Positions 32,341-44,560 of a DNA stretch of 64,000 nucleotides are shown piece by piece. The stretch is from assembly GCA_951640165.1 (NCBI GenBank), contig OX621245.1:25226330-25290329 (forward strand), read 5' to 3'. The position numbers and the translations under genes were made by a program. Numbering within the stretch: position 1 is the stretch's first letter; each line of letters starts with the position of its first letter. The notes beneath the pieces were generated by a model. That model did not search any database. It had not been told where the DNA came from and saw only the letters and a program-made list of their open reading frames with translations. Source of the DNA: Pseudoips prasinana (Eukaryota; Arthropoda; Insecta; Lepidoptera; Nolidae).

Positions 32341-32693
32341 TTATTAAATTCCTAAAAACGCACTTAAATATTTAACATTTTGTGCACATCTTATTTTAAC
32401 TGTCAGATTATATTATATTCTATATGTATGATCTCGTACGAGCTACATCCCCATTCAGCCCGTACGCCCGTGACATATGCACCATTATATATTTTCATGA
32501 AACAATATTACAGACAACCCTTTTTCACACGTTATGGTACACCGGTTCCGAGCCGATCTTCGCATGGAAGCAAAGAATGGCTGCGTAACGTTTTTTTATG
32601 TTAGCAGAATAATTCATTTTCCTCCTTGCAGATGAGACCTTGTAAGTTCACATAGATATTATTAGTTATATTAATATTGCTTATAGTTATATT

Positions 32694-32905
32694 TGACTGC
32701 ACGTGTGGCGCAGTGGCTAAGACAGTCGCCTCGCCGCGTTGTGCCTGGTCACATCGATTACCGCCCAGAACTATTACTTCTGTGACCCATAAATAGTTGT
32801 ACAGAGTCTGGATGTAATTTGTGTTCGTCTATTATATGTTTGTAAAGAACCCAGCGACACAGGAATTAGATTTCCAAGGGCGGGGGTTGTCTATAAAAAA
32901 ATATC
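32694..32905 (+). mobile_element. tRNA-headed SINE, family C, copy 1
   Basis: The head is TGCACGTGTGGCGCAGTGGC, with a degraded B-box region (GGTCACATCGATTACC). The body runs through AACTATTACTTCTGTGACCC and ends TTTGTAAAGAACCCAGCGAC with ACACAGGAATTAGATTTCC. Related copies: 40970-41165, 63455-63640, 49755-49850 (tail) and the inverted tails at 31928-32088. Confidence 0.8.
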
Positions 32906-33082
32906 TAATTCTAATTAACAAAGGATTTCATATTAACTATTATGAGATAATACGCTTGTGGTGCTTGCTATTACTATACTTAAAAGTCTTACTGTGTAAA
33001 ATAGACCAATATATTTTCTAGGCAAGATAAATACCTGCCACAACTACGCCCGTTCGTATGCGTTATGACTCTCCAAATCAAT

Positions 33083-33688
33083 AAAAAACCGGCCAAGTGC
33101 GAGTCGGACTCGCACATGAAGGGTTCCGCAGCAGCAAGTATTTCAGTTGATTAAATGCAAACAAATTGCGGTTTATGACGTATTAAAAAAAACTACTTGC
33201 TAGATCTCGTTCAAACCAATTTTTGTTGTTAGTTTCCATGGTAATGTACATCATATATATTTTTTTTTTTGGTTTTATGATTATCTTATTTTAGAAGTTA
33301 CAGGGGGGGGGGGGGACACTCATTTTACCACTTTGGAAGTGTCTCTCGCGCAAACTATTCAGTTTAGAAACAAAATATATTAGAAACCTCAATATCATTT
33401 TTGAAGACCTATACATAGATAGACACCCCACATGTATGGGTACGATGAAAAGTTTTTTTTTGAGTTTCCGTTCTATGTATGGCAACCCCGCAAAATTATT
33501 GTTCTTTTTCTATCTTTGTGTAAAAATCTTAATGCGGTTCACAGAATACATCTACTTACCAATTTTCAACAGTACAGCTCCTATAGTTTCGGAAAAAAGT
33601 GGCTGTGACATACGGACGGACAGACAGACAGACATGATGAATCAATAAGGGTTCCGTTTTTTGCCATTTGGCTACGGAACCCTAAAAA
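33083..33688 (+). mobile_element. ACCGGCC-family interspersed repeat, copy 1 (606 bp)
   Basis: It begins ACCGGCCAAGTGCGAGTCGG then ACTCGCACATGAAGGGTTCC and ends GGCTACGGAACCCTAAAAA, after a GACA microsatellite. Shorter copies lie at 41532-41802 and 62518-62814, and a reversed fragment at 58640-58790. GGGTTCCG near the start and CGGAACCC at the end make an inverted pair. The family codes for nothing here; its transposition class is uncertain. Confidence 0.75.
33303..33315 (+). repeat. Run of 13 G
   Basis: An uninterrupted poly-G run inside the ACCGGCC-family repeat. Confidence 0.95.
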
Positions 33689-35221
33689 GCCTATTTAAAA
33701 TGCCGGCTTTACGTATCCGTAAAACAAGTCTGGTGTCTTTAAAGAAATCAAAATGGTGAGGCAAGCCTAATTTGCTTGTGGTGTGTTAACTAAAGTAAAC
33801 ATTTGAAATCGGTTCAGTTTTTTAACAGGACAAGCGAGTATACAAAACCTCAAATTTTGTCGTTTTTGGGTATTGTTTTCTTTATTGGAGACTTGGCTAA
33901 TGGGATTCCTCTTAAGAGAAAACAATGACTATAAATGACATGTTTGCAAATCAGTCAGTGGTCATAATAAGCTAAACCAATTTCAATTTCATATTCAGCA
34001 CAAATAAGTCTTAAAGTTAACTGAAACGAGTTATACTCAGACGAGTCTACGTATTCTTATGTAAACACATATGAATACGTAGACATAAGAAATCGTTTCA
34101 CACATTTGCGTCTAAAAACCTTTTTAATCCAATGGTTCCACATTTGTTTTCTTTCACTGAAATAATTTTAATAAATATAGCTTTAGTTCAACGTCCTGTT
34201 TATACTGGTACAAACAACGCTTTTAAATCCGAGCGAATTTCGTGTCCTTGAGATCGAGGTTCAAGATTTGCATAATCAAAAGAACAAAAAATCAAATGTA
34301 ACAGAAAACCGCTGCTATTTGGTTTCATTTCAGTGAAATAAAAAGATTGGAATATATGTATGATTTTAGATAGAACTTTTGTAATTCTTGATTTTGCCTG
34401 AGGCAGCTTGGGTGTATTCACTTTAAACTAGTTTTCTCTGAAAATATTATACCTCAGGTTTAAGTGTTAATTACTTTAAGTGGACCAAATCCCGTGTTCA
34501 TGCCCGAATGTTTCGCCGGACCGTCTCAACTGGGCCGTGTCGAAACCGGTAGTAGATGAACCCACTGAGTTTGTTTCGCGAGGTCTACCCAGTTGGGGCG
34601 CATTGGATCCGGTGGTAGCATTAAAGCGCGACCGTCGTTATAAACACAAGGTCCGCCATAATCATAATACCTTAATATAGACAGAACCATTCTGACAATA
34701 TGTAGTAAAAATATAGCTAAAACTATAAATTTCGAAAATTAAACTTAAACATAATCTCTTTCACAATAACTTAATACAAGCTAGCTAAATATCATTGCTA
34801 TTATAAAATAAATTTTAAAAATGTTTTAATGCAATACGTGTACCTAAATATGTATGTAACTAGAAATAATTATTTATACCTACTTAATTATATGACTACA
34901 AACATGTTCTGACTATTTACAAGTGCTTTTTAAAGTCTACGTGCAATAAATCCTTTTTTATTTTATTTTATTTTACATATCTTTCAGTTCCGCGAATAGT
35001 ATAATATCAATATCTATGACAAAATAAAATTTAGAGAATCGTTATACTTCATTTATCCGTATAGCCAGCGGTTACCTTAGTGTACTAGACGTTATAACAA
35101 TGAAATATATCTAATTAACTCACCCCGACACAACAAATACTCGTGCGTATCACACAAAGATTTGTCCTGGGTATAGCTATTGAGTATTGCTATACTCATG
35201 GGTAATAAAGAATAAATAGTA
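33689..35221. other. DNA without recognisable gene
   Basis: An inverted pair at 34045-34061 and 34068-34084 (GTCTACGTATTC..., one mismatch, spacer 6 nt) is the only structure I can point to. A 66-codon frame at 34480-34680 reads DEPTEFVSRGLPSWGALDP, but I recognise no family. Confidence 0.4.
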
Positions 35222-35330
35222 CAGACGCCAGCACATCAAGCGATCCCAATCTGTCTAATTTTCCCCAATTTAAAGTGAACCTTATGCTTTTGTGATAAAG
35301 TTGCAAATCTATAAAAGAATTTTTTACAAT
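35222..35330 (+). mobile_element. CAGACGCC-type MITE, one end only
   Basis: It starts directly after TA with CAGACGCCAGCACATCAAGC and continues like the copies at 56722, 61610 and 62923, but the right inverted end is missing or unrecognisable. Confidence 0.65.
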
Positions 35331-36917
35331 ATGGTACAGTCTATAGCGAAGTCTTTATTGCGCAGGCGGTAAAAGCGGTTTTTGTAGTGGAAATATTTTA
35401 TCTAACGTGGCATCAAATACATGCAAGCTTATCGCAAATCTGTAATAAAAATACCTTCAAAGGTAAATTCACATTATTTTTAAAATCATGATATATGAAT
35501 GTCACTGTTTTAATTAAGTGGGTAGCCCATAATATATGAATCATCATCATAATTCAGTTAATACAAATATTATTGTTCGACCTTTTAACACAATGTTTAT
35601 TACTTTGACCCAATTGAATATATACCAAAGTTGCGACTGCCAGTGCTATCTTAAATTTTTCAAAAGCCTCCAACTTTCTTGTGAAATATACCCACTAATC
35701 ATAGAGAATTTGAATGTTAACGATGCTTTTGTTCTCAGTGAAAACGGATCATTAATAAAACTTCTTAAAGGAGGATCTGCATCTTTCATTATTTATATAT
35801 ATTAACTAGTTTTGGCTCATTATGACAGTATTTTGAATATTGCGCTCAAGTGAACCAACTCGTAATATACTTTAATATTTCGAGTTTATAAACAAAGAAT
35901 AACACTCAAAATTGTATATATATCTTTGTAAGGCTTTTGTAGAAGATGAAACATTCAGGCCAATTGTAATTAAAAAGTAGTTACACTTGCTTGAAGTTTT
36001 CAAGTAAATTATGTAGATTTAGTTACTTATTATATTCATGAAAGTAGTATACTTTTGGCAGCAAGCTTCTTCGTTCCCCGACAAAGAAGCTTGCTGTTAA
36101 AATTTATCGAGCGAGTATAAGTTTATTTTGAATACCATCACTGCCATATAGAATACAATGGGCCTTAAAATAATGTACTTAACTAAGATTTCTACTGCTC
36201 TGTGAAGGAAGTGTAGTATAGTGATGTGGATGCAAGATATTTCTTACATATTCACGCTTTGCATTGCGAATAATGCTATTAAACTAAATCTCGATATGTA
36301 GGAAGGTGTCATCCGTATGATATGATCTTTCAATAGCAACTGTAAACATATTAGTCAGCCATATTTTAGAAACATTTATAATGTATATATACACCTCCGT
36401 AAGAATTAGCAAAGGAAACCTAAATCTGCCGGGATGTTTCATTCGTAGCTTAACGGCAGACCGCCTACCCAAGATTGGTAGAGGCAGCTTGTTCAACTTC
36501 CGCTTGAAAATCTAATTTATGATTTCCCTTTTTCGAGTTAATATATAAAACAAGGTTTTAATGGCATGGTGTTACACAACCGTAATTAATAACCTTTAAT
36601 GGTATCTGTATTCAAGCAGTATAAGCTATTGAACGGATTCCATCGGACTGAGTCTGGCGTTGACCTTAAGTGTTGGTTTTCGTGCTGAAAATAAAGGCTA
36701 AAACATATGTAGCCATATGCCTGTTGTTAAAAGGCCAAGACAATCTTTATATGTTCCAAAATGCCTAACTAAAATCCAATACCTCAGTTACAGGTTACCT
36801 ATATTATTATGAGTTTAGAGATGACTATTGTACATTCATATCATCTGGAAGGCCCTCTAAGAGTTTTTTAATGTGTTCATTTGCCTAGGCTTTTAACATA
36901 TGCGATTAACATATACA
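35331..36917. other. AT-rich DNA without recognisable gene
   Basis: An 89-codon frame at 35536-35805 has no recognisable domain and AT-rich codons, so I do not call it a gene. A 13-bp inverted pair at 36059-36071 and 36084-36096 (CAGCAAGCTTCTT) forms a hairpin. Confidence 0.4.
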
Positions 36918-37130
36918 TTGACGGGCCGGTTGGCGTCTTTGGTAAATAATTGCCTTTCAAGCCGCAGGTTGTGGGTTCGATTTCCATCCAAGACAGATAT
37001 TTGTGTGCATGAATATGTATGTTTGTCCTGAGTCTGTGTGTAATTATCTATATAAGTATGTCAATTTAAAGAAATTTCGTATATCAATTATCTGTTTTCC
37101 ATAGTACAAACTGTGCTTTACAGTAGATAC
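36918..37130 (+). mobile_element. tRNA-headed SINE, family D, copy 1
   Basis: The head is GGGCCGGTTGGCGTCTTTGG with the B box TGTGGGTTCGATTTCC. The body has AGACAGATATTTGTGTGCAT, TTTGTCCTGAGTCTGTGTGT and CCATAGTACAAACTGTGCTT. Relatives are 43958-44185 (minus) and 50192-50330. The 3' ends of families B and D resemble each other (STATAAGTATGT-like and CATAGTACAA), suggesting a shared LINE partner. Confidence 0.8.
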
Positions 37131-38829
37131 GGGATCAATTTCTCCGTGGCGGCACGTCGATTCAACTTCCTACGAGTTGGATAACTGCGGTGCCACCGTT
37201 AACCCTACACGTTACTGCGGTACGTGATTGGATACGAACTATATTTAGGATTTGAAATACTGTGTGATCACTGGACGTGTAGCGCGTGAGTTAAGCACTA
37301 AGTGGTTCAGTGTAAAGTACCGCACTACAAATATTTCCTTAACGCGGGCGTCCTACACGCAAACGTAATAATACGTCAATTTAAACATAACTAATCAATA
37401 AGATTTGAATATGGTTTTATTTAAAACCTATAACAATAATGGCTGAGATTTTGACTTTTTTTATTCGAATATAGAAAATGGGAATTATAGTATCAGTATT
37501 AATCGTAGATTCGTATAATGCACGTATGGTATGAACTGATGATTGTATCATGTATTAGTGCACAAAGTACAGAAGAATAGTTTTTAAATCTGAATAATAA
37601 ATATTTATTTTATGTAGTTGTTATATTTAGGGTCGTGCACTGGCCAATCAATGGTAACCATTTGAACTTGAATATTTTACTTTAATTAAAACGGTAGAAC
37701 ACCAATTACAATAATTAAAGATAATTATAACATTAATGATTTTAAATATTAATATGTAATCATAAACATTGATTTTAAAATACAATCATACATCATTCTA
37801 ACAGAAACGACAACATTCTGACAATGTAATATGTTATTAGACTGGGAATGATTTTTTTTTCAGTGAACATCGTAAAAGTTTTGTTGTTAAACATTTAAAG
37901 AACTTTCAGAAACGATTCACTTTTGCATGTGTCTAATTTTTTTATGAACATATGGAAACCGTGTTATATTTTTTTAAATTGCACAGAAGTAAAATCGATT
38001 CTATTGGGAGCTGTTTTGGATAGACCGAGTGATTCGATAACTAAGTAACTTTTGTATTATGTTTGTATCGTAATGTGTATTCTTGGTTCATAATAACATC
38101 GTGTATTTCTTGTATTTAAATGATCACTTTCTTATACAGTTCATTAATAGAACTTCTAACAGATTTTGTTGGTTTTCAAGCAATTAAGGCTTTTGCTGTT
38201 TGCTTAATAGTACCTATCTTAGCTAAATTTTAAAACTTGTCTTTCTAGTTTTAGATAATAAGTTCTAACATACAAATTGTAAACATTCACTCAATCTATT
38301 TTATTTGTTCACGGTAGGCAATGAATACTTCTACTAGTTTAGACTGAATACTGTTTCTCCATAGGTTTACGATGCACCTCTAGTACATTGAACCATTTGG
38401 TGTATTTCAGGTTCACTAAAATGGGAGTATAATATGTAACTGTACCGATACATTTTAAAATACTAACTTCTACTACGCAGTATGCGTAATATAAATTATA
38501 TTAATTCCTGAGTAACGAGGCGAGTCTATGAAAAATGCTCGACATATAAAAGTTTTCATTTTACATGTCTAAAACCGAGAAATAAGTCATCAAGTATGTA
38601 TATATAAAGTACTTAAAAGTAATTTAATAGCTTTTACATCTGAGGGTAATGGAAATTAAGGATTAATGACTTTAGAAACGAGAGTTATACTGCCTCTAAA
38701 TCGTAAGTGTAGAGCTCTTTTACGAAAGTTCGTTAATAAAACATTCAAGCCTGTGTAGAGAACATTGTCAAAAGTTATACAAACCGTGCGCCAGTACAGA
38801 GATCGGGCGTTGACCATTCAAATAAATAA
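37131..38829. other. AT-rich DNA without recognisable gene
   Basis: Nothing beyond short inverted motifs (GGTGCCACCGTTAACCCTAC region) can be supported. Confidence 0.4.
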
Positions 38830-39140
38830 TCTATTCATATAATAAAATCGTAGGAAAGTAAAAACTGTACATTAAATATTTTTAAAGGGATACTTGCGGG
38901 GTGATCTATTATCGATATCGAAGCCAAAAATATAGTTTTTAGAATTTTTGTCTGTTTATCTGTATGTATGTCCGGGCTAAACTAAAAAAGTACTGCATGG
39001 ATTTACTTCAAATTTTGCATGAATATTACTAAAAGATCGGGTCAAAATATAGGCTACATATTATCACGCTATCACCTAAGGGGGAGGAGCTGTGATAATA
39101 TATAAAGTTTAACGCGGGTAAAACCGCGGGGCACAGCTAG
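38830..39140 (+). mobile_element. Helitron-like non-autonomous element, copy 1
   Basis: The 3' end shows the stem GCGGGTAAAACCGC followed by GGGGCACAGCTAG, then T, which matches the hairpin plus CTRR ending of Helitrons. The whole is similar, inverted, to 44733-45055 (TAGGCTACAT, GGCTTCGATATCGAT and ATCGTAGGAAAGT blocks). The 5' boundary is approximate. Confidence 0.7.
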
Positions 39141-39690
39141 TTTAATTATAAAATGCTTCAGCTTTTATATGTTAAATTATATTATTAAGAGCAAAAGAAT
39201 GAGTTCTTGTTTGTCTGTTAGTAGTATATGAACCCAAAAATTTAAATATATTTATTTTATCTAATGTTATATAGTATAATTTCTTTAAATACATGGGGGT
39301 CTCTACAAAAATTTCGATAATCCAAAATGATGGTGAGAACAATCTAGATAAACCAAGGCGTAATTTGCTGTAAAATACAAATTTATCTAGAATAGTAACT
39401 CACTCATATAGATACCCGGGAGAAGCCAGGACAACACACTAGTGCACTATGAAAAGTAAAAGTAATGTGCACTGAAATGGTGCACTATCCATAAATCATT
39501 CTTATATTTGTCATGCTCTTAATCCGTTAAATGTAAATTTTGAGATTAATCATTCAGCATTCTACAATTCTCTTAAATTCTATTAGATTAGCCTTGTGGT
39601 TTCTGTTGAAGATAGACGATGTAGCGAGCTTGTGCCTGCCTGAATGTAGGTATATAATAATATGCGTGGCTATATGTAGGTATATAATAA
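39141..39690. other. AT-rich DNA without recognisable gene
   Basis: Just before the next SINE, TGTAGGTATATAATAAT occurs twice in tandem (about 39646 and 39674). Confidence 0.4.
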
Positions 39691-40058
39691 TGTCCTCCTA
39701 GCCGAATTTCGGCCACGGCGGCGGCCAGTCTCAACAGAGATTAACCATCTGCGCGGGACATATTATAGTGCTCAAGTGTGTGTGCAAACACAGGAGCACT
39801 TTCTATTCCATCACTCTCATGATCTGATTGGACGCCTATGCGACACGACCGGAAAGAGGTCAGTTACAGGACCGACGGCTTTACGTGCCCTCCGTGCACG
39901 GGGGTATAATACCGCCAACTCCCAGACTTCGGCCTGATGCTGAGAATTTTTATTTTTACAGAAAAGTCCCAAAATCACTTTTTGGTCCGACCCGGGATTT
40001 GAACTCAGGACCTCGTTTTTCTGCGGGTGAACACGCTACCGCTAGACCAACGAGGCAG
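39691..40058 (-). mobile_element. tRNA-headed SINE, family A, copy 2
   Basis: The minus-strand head reads GCCTCGTTGGTCTAGCGGTA and, after an insertion, GTTCAAATCCCGGGTCGG. The body continues to GCCGAAATTCGGCTAGGAGG. Both sides carry GTAGGTATATA (about 39676 and 40065), a likely 11-bp target duplication. The head is well preserved. Confidence 0.85.
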
Positions 40059-40204
40059 TCAAAGTAGGTATATAGGTATGAGCCGGCCGATGCGCCCTGT
40101 ATTATTTGTAATTGCTAGTTGAGTACCGGATTAAATGCATGTGTGTCAAAGAATCATTACGTTTTTATTTACTTGTCCCTGGATATAGTTTTCCAACAGT
40201 TTTT

Positions 40205-40612
40205 TTTTATATAGTATAAATCCAGCAGTTTTCAGCGACCCCACAAGATCATCGGTCCATCTTGTAGGGGGCCTGCCCACGCCGCCTCTTCCGGTTCATG
40301 GTCGCCACTTGAGAACTTTTCTGCCTCAACGGCCGTCGGTTCTACGAGCTATGTACCCCGCCCACTGCCACTTCTGTTTTGTAGTTCTTCAGAATCAGAA
40401 ATGTCGAAATTCGCAGGTGCAGACCTGCGAATTTCGACATTTCTGATTCGATCCCGCGGAGAAACTCCGAGCATAGACATCTCCATTGCTCTTTGGGTGA
40501 CCTTGACCTCCTGGAAACTGCTGGATGCGAATAGCGCAAGACCGGCAATTGTGAAGATCTTTGAGGGAGGCCTTTGTCCAGCAGTGGTCGTTTTTCGGCT
40601 GATATGATGAAG
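40205..40612. mobile_element. Fold-back RTE fragment: minus half joined to plus half
   Basis: The left part (to about 40418) is the reverse complement of the RTE ORF2 end (TCTTCCGGTTCATGGTCGCC, TCTACGAGCTATGTACCCCG). The right part (from 40423) runs forward, from TTTCTGATTCGATCCCGCGG through AAACTGCTGGATGCGAATAG to GGAGGCCTTTGTCCAGCAGT and a TGA. They meet in a perfect 27-bp inverted repeat, 40392-40418 and 40423-40449, with spacer GCAG. Confidence 0.8.
40392..40449. repeat. Perfect 27-bp palindrome within the RTE fold-back
   Basis: The arms GAATCAGAAATGTCGAAATT... and their exact complement are separated by four bases. Confidence 0.95.
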
Positions 40613-40969
40613 GTGATGATGGTAATATAAATAACCGATTGTAACGAACTATTTATTAGAACTTCCAGGTATATTTTTTTTGTAATTGTGAGTGAATATT
40701 TATTAAACTAAATTTAAACATCTATATATTCTAAACACTTCGGATTTATAATAATTCGCTACAGTTTAAATTATATTATTCTTTTTCCAATACTAACGAC
40801 ATAATGGCAAAACAAAGCTAGTTGTTTTCACATTTTGAAGGAAACTGTTCCAATTAACAAAAATCTTCAAATAAATAATGACAACTTTGACATTATATTT
40901 ATAAGAACAATATCGTATTTCGAATTACTCTTACGATATTATTGTTCCATATATATTATTTAGGTTGTT

Positions 40970-41165
40970 TTTTTAAGACATCGCGCGCACTAGGAAATCT
41001 AATCCCTGTGTCACAGGGTACTTTACAAAGATATAATAGATGGACACAATTTACATCAAAACTTAGAACAACTATTTATGGGTCACACAAATAGTTTTCC
41101 GGCGCGGGACTCGAACCCGCGACACGAAGCAGCGAGGCGACTGACTACGCCACACGTGCAGTCAA
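40970..41165 (-). mobile_element. tRNA-headed SINE, family C, copy 2
   Basis: On the minus strand the head has TGCACGTGTGGCGTAGTCAG and the B box CGCGGGTTCGAGTCCCG, followed by the body to CCCTGTGACACAGGGATTAG. It is more complete at the B box than copy 1. Confidence 0.85.
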
Positions 41166-41531
41166 AATAGCATTATTTTTATTCAATTTATGCATTATTA
41201 TACTTTAGATAAGAACTATAAAGAATAACTTGTGTGCAGTACAAGATATCTAATTATTATAAAAGTATAAGGAATATGACTTTTTATGACGTGACGTATT
41301 TACTGCAATATGTAAATTAATTTATTTCGTTTTAATGTCTCTGTTCTGCTTTACAATGTTTAGTTTCAAAGTGTTTATGGTTCTTTTGTTTGTATTTAGT
41401 GCAAGGTTTCAGTAATGTATTGTTATTTACTTTACTAATGCATGGTACAAATGCTGTGGCTGTCTTTAATTCTGTACGCGTACATGTGAGTGCATGTGAA
41501 TGATTGACAATCCTTAAATAAATCCAGATCC

Positions 41532-41802
41532 GAAAACCGGCCACGTGCGAGTCGGACTCACGCACGAAGGGTACTATTATCTATAAAAATGAGCAAAAAA
41601 ATCACGTTTGTTGTATGGGACCACCTTAAATATTTTTTTTGTTTTATATATGTGCTATAGCGGCAATAGAAATACATCATCTGTGAAATTTCAACTGTCT
41701 AACTATCACGGTTCATGAGATACAGCCAAGTGACAGACAGACAGACATACAGCGAAGTCTTAGTAATAGGGTCCCGTTTTACCCTTTGTGTACGGAACCC
41801 TA
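41532..41802 (+). mobile_element. ACCGGCC-family repeat, copy 2
   Basis: From ACCGGCCACGTGCGAGTCGG to GTACGGAACCCTAA, with CACGTTTGTTGTATGGGA, ATACATCATCTGTGAAATTT and a GACAGACAGACA run in the same order as 62518-62814. Confidence 0.8.
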
Positions 41803-42267
41803 ATAAAAACGAAAATATAATAAAAGGGATTCCCCGGGACATGCCTGAGCCTCACCGCTCAGTGTCTCTCCATTGTGTGCCACTGTTGATCCTGCTAGTG
41901 TTGCAGTGGTGGGTAGGAGCGCGGGACTAGTCCCTATAAACAAAAAAAGAAAATAACACCAGGCTTTTTATAACTTATTAAAACTGTTCATTTACTTACA
42001 ACAATGTTAATTGCAATGAGCAGAGAGCTTTTCCAAACGAGAGGACTAGAAAACCAAAGTTAACTGACTAATAATGAAGCCGATGGCAAGGAGCCAACTC
42101 TTAGAAATTTTCGCTTTGTTTTTCAGGTTATTTTGGTGTTCTGATTAGATCTATCATTCGAGAAGAATTCAAAATTTTAATGATTTATTTAAACGGTCAT
42201 GTATAGATGACAATGTGCCCAGCACGCCACGATCACGACCATGTAGTCTAACAAGCTGCCATATATA
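41803..42267. other. DNA without recognisable gene
   Basis: A GC-richer block at 41830-41935 (CCTGAGCCTCACCGCTCAGT, GTTGCAGTGGTGGGTAGGAG) looks like part of a dispersed repeat but has no second copy in this window. Confidence 0.4.
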
Positions 42268-42627
42268 CAACATGTAACGTAATTAAGGCACACCCTCAAA
42301 AACCCCAATTAGAATATTATGTTGTAATTATAATACATACACATTTTTTTTAAATTTAACATATATATGCATTGTTATTTACTACATTAGTTTCTTGGAA
42401 TAAAGTTTATTTTTCTTTATTTTGTATGATATGATGGAATTTGTATGAATACAAATAAAACTGCGATTTTAAAAGTTTTATTACTTTGACTTACGGTCCA
42501 TTTCAATTTGGTTTGACTTTACAGGGTTAATATTACAATAATTTCCTTTTATTATTTTTGAAAAAAAATTACCAATATTAAAAATTATATAAATTGATTC
42601 ATTAAACGATTCTTAAGTTACATGTTG
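42268..42627. mobile_element. CAACATGTAA-type MITE, copy 1
   Basis: It begins CAACATGTAACGTAATTAAG and ends TTACATGTTG with TA on both sides. The interior matches 43415-43810 in inverted orientation (ACTTACGGTCCATTTCAATT, TTTATTTTTCTTTATTTTGT). It has no coding sequence. A TA target suggests a Tc1/mariner-like source. Confidence 0.8.
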
Positions 42628-42734
42628 TAGATAAAAAGCCGCCACAGTGACAACAACTAATAGAAATCTACTATAGCTTCATAAATAACATTTTTTTTGT
42701 CTTTTATCCACTCTTTAAAATTAATTGTATAAAT

Positions 42735-42816
42735 TTAAGTGCGGGTGGGAATCTAACCCACGACCTCGGGGTATCCGGCCCCATGTGCGTTAACCGCTCC
42801 GCCACCGCACCGTGGT
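42735..42816 (-). mobile_element. SINE head with tRNA-like boxes (separate family)
   Basis: The minus strand reads GGTGCGGTGGCGGAGCGGTT, AACGCACATGGGGCCGGATA and GGTCGTGGGTTAGATTCCCA, a near-complete tRNA-like fold with A and B boxes and an extra-arm-like segment. The sequence after it on the minus strand (CTTAAATTTATACAATTAAT) is a SINE body rather than a terminator, so I call it a SINE and not a tRNA gene. Confidence 0.55.
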
Positions 42817-42944
42817 ACTGGCACTTATGAAATATTTTTTTTTGAATTTATACAATCCATTCGATATTTATTAACGCATTTAAGCATTCATTCATACTTA
42901 TATTTACATATTAAGTACGGTACTTTTAATTTTTCTTTTTGACA

Positions 42945-43265
42945 AGGCAGGAGGAATTCCTACCCATGCCACCCGCAAAAAGTGTCTGCGGGTGGGTATG
43001 TCGGACTCGCACCGACTAAATCTAACCTGCCGTGAACTTCTCTTGTCGCCTGATAGGGGGAACGCGGGTATGCAGCTCCGGTGCTCCCCTTTTGCGCCAT
43101 GTCCCAGATGGTCGGGATACGTACCCTGGGAGGGCTATGGATTGCCCTCCCCTATTGCCGACTCCTGCCAGTCCGGCACAGCGACTGCGCCACAAACAGA
43201 TCGCTGTCTTCCCGGAGTGCTTACACGAGGTGGCAGTAGAGGACACTTCTCATACTGCCACAAGT
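42945..43265 (-). mobile_element. R1-type LINE 3' UTR fragment
   Basis: It closely matches 45775-46090, the 3' UTR of the R1-type copy (GTGTCTGCGGGTGGGTATGT, CGGACTCGCACCGACTAAA, GACTCCTGCCAGT), and stops at CATACTGCCAC before the coding region. It is heavily 5'-truncated. Confidence 0.8.
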
Positions 43266-43414
43266 TATACTCGTACTTACATATAACGAATATATAGCCT
43301 AATTAATTCAAAAACTTTGGGTAGTTTATACGCCAAATATTTAAATTACTTTTAATTAAATGTTAGTGTCCGACTAAAGAGTATCTCGTGACTATATCTT
43401 TAACCTTTAATATA

Positions 43415-43810
43415 CAACATGTAACTTAATTAACGCACGTCCTGAAAATAGTTGGTTCAGAATCATTTACCGAATCGATTTATATCATTTTTAATATAGG
43501 TGATTTTTTATTCCAATAATAATTAAAACTATGGAAATTATTGTCATATTAACCCTGTACAGTCAAAACAAATTGAAATGGACCGTAAGTCAAAGTAATA
43601 AGACTTTAAAAATCGCAGTTATATTAGTACTCATATAAATTCCATCAGTCAATATAAAATAAAGAAAAATTAACACTATTCCAAGAAACTAATTTAGTAA
43701 ATAACAATGCATATACATCTTAAATAAAAAATTCTGTGTACGTATTATGATTACAACCTAATATTCTAATTGGGGTGTTTGAGGGTGTGCGTTAATTACG
43801 TTACATGTTG
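43415..43810. mobile_element. CAACATGTAA-type MITE, copy 2
   Basis: Ends CAACATGTAACTTAATTAAC and GTTAATTACGTTACATGTTG, TA on both sides. It is inverted relative to copy 1 and slightly longer. Confidence 0.85.
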
Positions 43811-43957
43811 TATAAATCAAATTAAGCCATATGCAAGATTCGTACTCCAGTAATTGTAGAATACTATAACACCTTGTTGTACATATAAACAATACAATAT
43901 ACTATATATAATACTGTAATGAATAACTAAAATACTAATAATTATATCCTGGGACAG

Positions 43958-44185
43958 TATTCCCACACGGCCCTCTAATCCCAAACTAAGCAGAACTTGT
44001 ACTATGGAAACCAGTTAACTGATATATTATTACATATACTACTTTTCTTTTGTAATTACATACTTATATAGATAATTACATCCTGACTCAGGACAAACAG
44101 ACATGTTCATGCACACACATATCTGTCCTAGGTGGGTATCGAACCCACCCAGGACGTCCCATATTATTTGGTTGCCAAGTTAGGT
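43958..44185 (-). mobile_element. tRNA-headed SINE, family D, copy 2
   Basis: The minus strand carries the B box GTGGGTTCGATACCCACC, the body AGACAGATATGTGTGTGCAT-like segment and an end at TTAGTTTGGGATTAGAGGGC. The first part of the head (TTGGCAACC) is altered. Confidence 0.7.
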
Positions 44186-44482
44186 GGTTTATTTGTATAA
44201 TATTTTAATTACTGCTAAATAAATATTAGTGGCCAACTAAACAGCCTCTTAAACACGTAAGACTTTAACCGTAAGACCTTTAACCTTTCAAATATAAATT
44301 AAATTACAAGATTCGTACACCATTGTTATTGTAGAATACTATAACACCTTATTCTACAAATAAACAAAACAATTACTTTAATGAATAACCTAATTAGTAA
44401 TAGATTAGGCAACGTAATTTCGTATTATATTCGTATTTCATTAAGGAGAAATTTAACTAAAATTTGTCACTGTACAAAGCGT

Positions 44483-44560
44483 AAACAGTTGATTTGGGTA
44501 TTGTTATTACTAGGTACTGCTAGACGTACCTAGTAATAACAATACCCAAATCAACTGTTT
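44483..44560. repeat. Perfect 34-bp palindrome
   Basis: Arms 44483-44516 and 44527-44560 are exact inverted copies with a 10-nt spacer. The surrounding DNA is otherwise unassigned. Confidence 0.95.

Noticed and set aside
35536..35805. 89-codon frame beginning MNHHHNSVN
   Set aside because: No domain, AT-driven codons and no splice or promoter context.
42735..42816. tRNA gene with serine/leucine-like fold
   Set aside because: The tRNA-like part continues into a SINE-type body without a T-run terminator and the anticodon arm is irregular.
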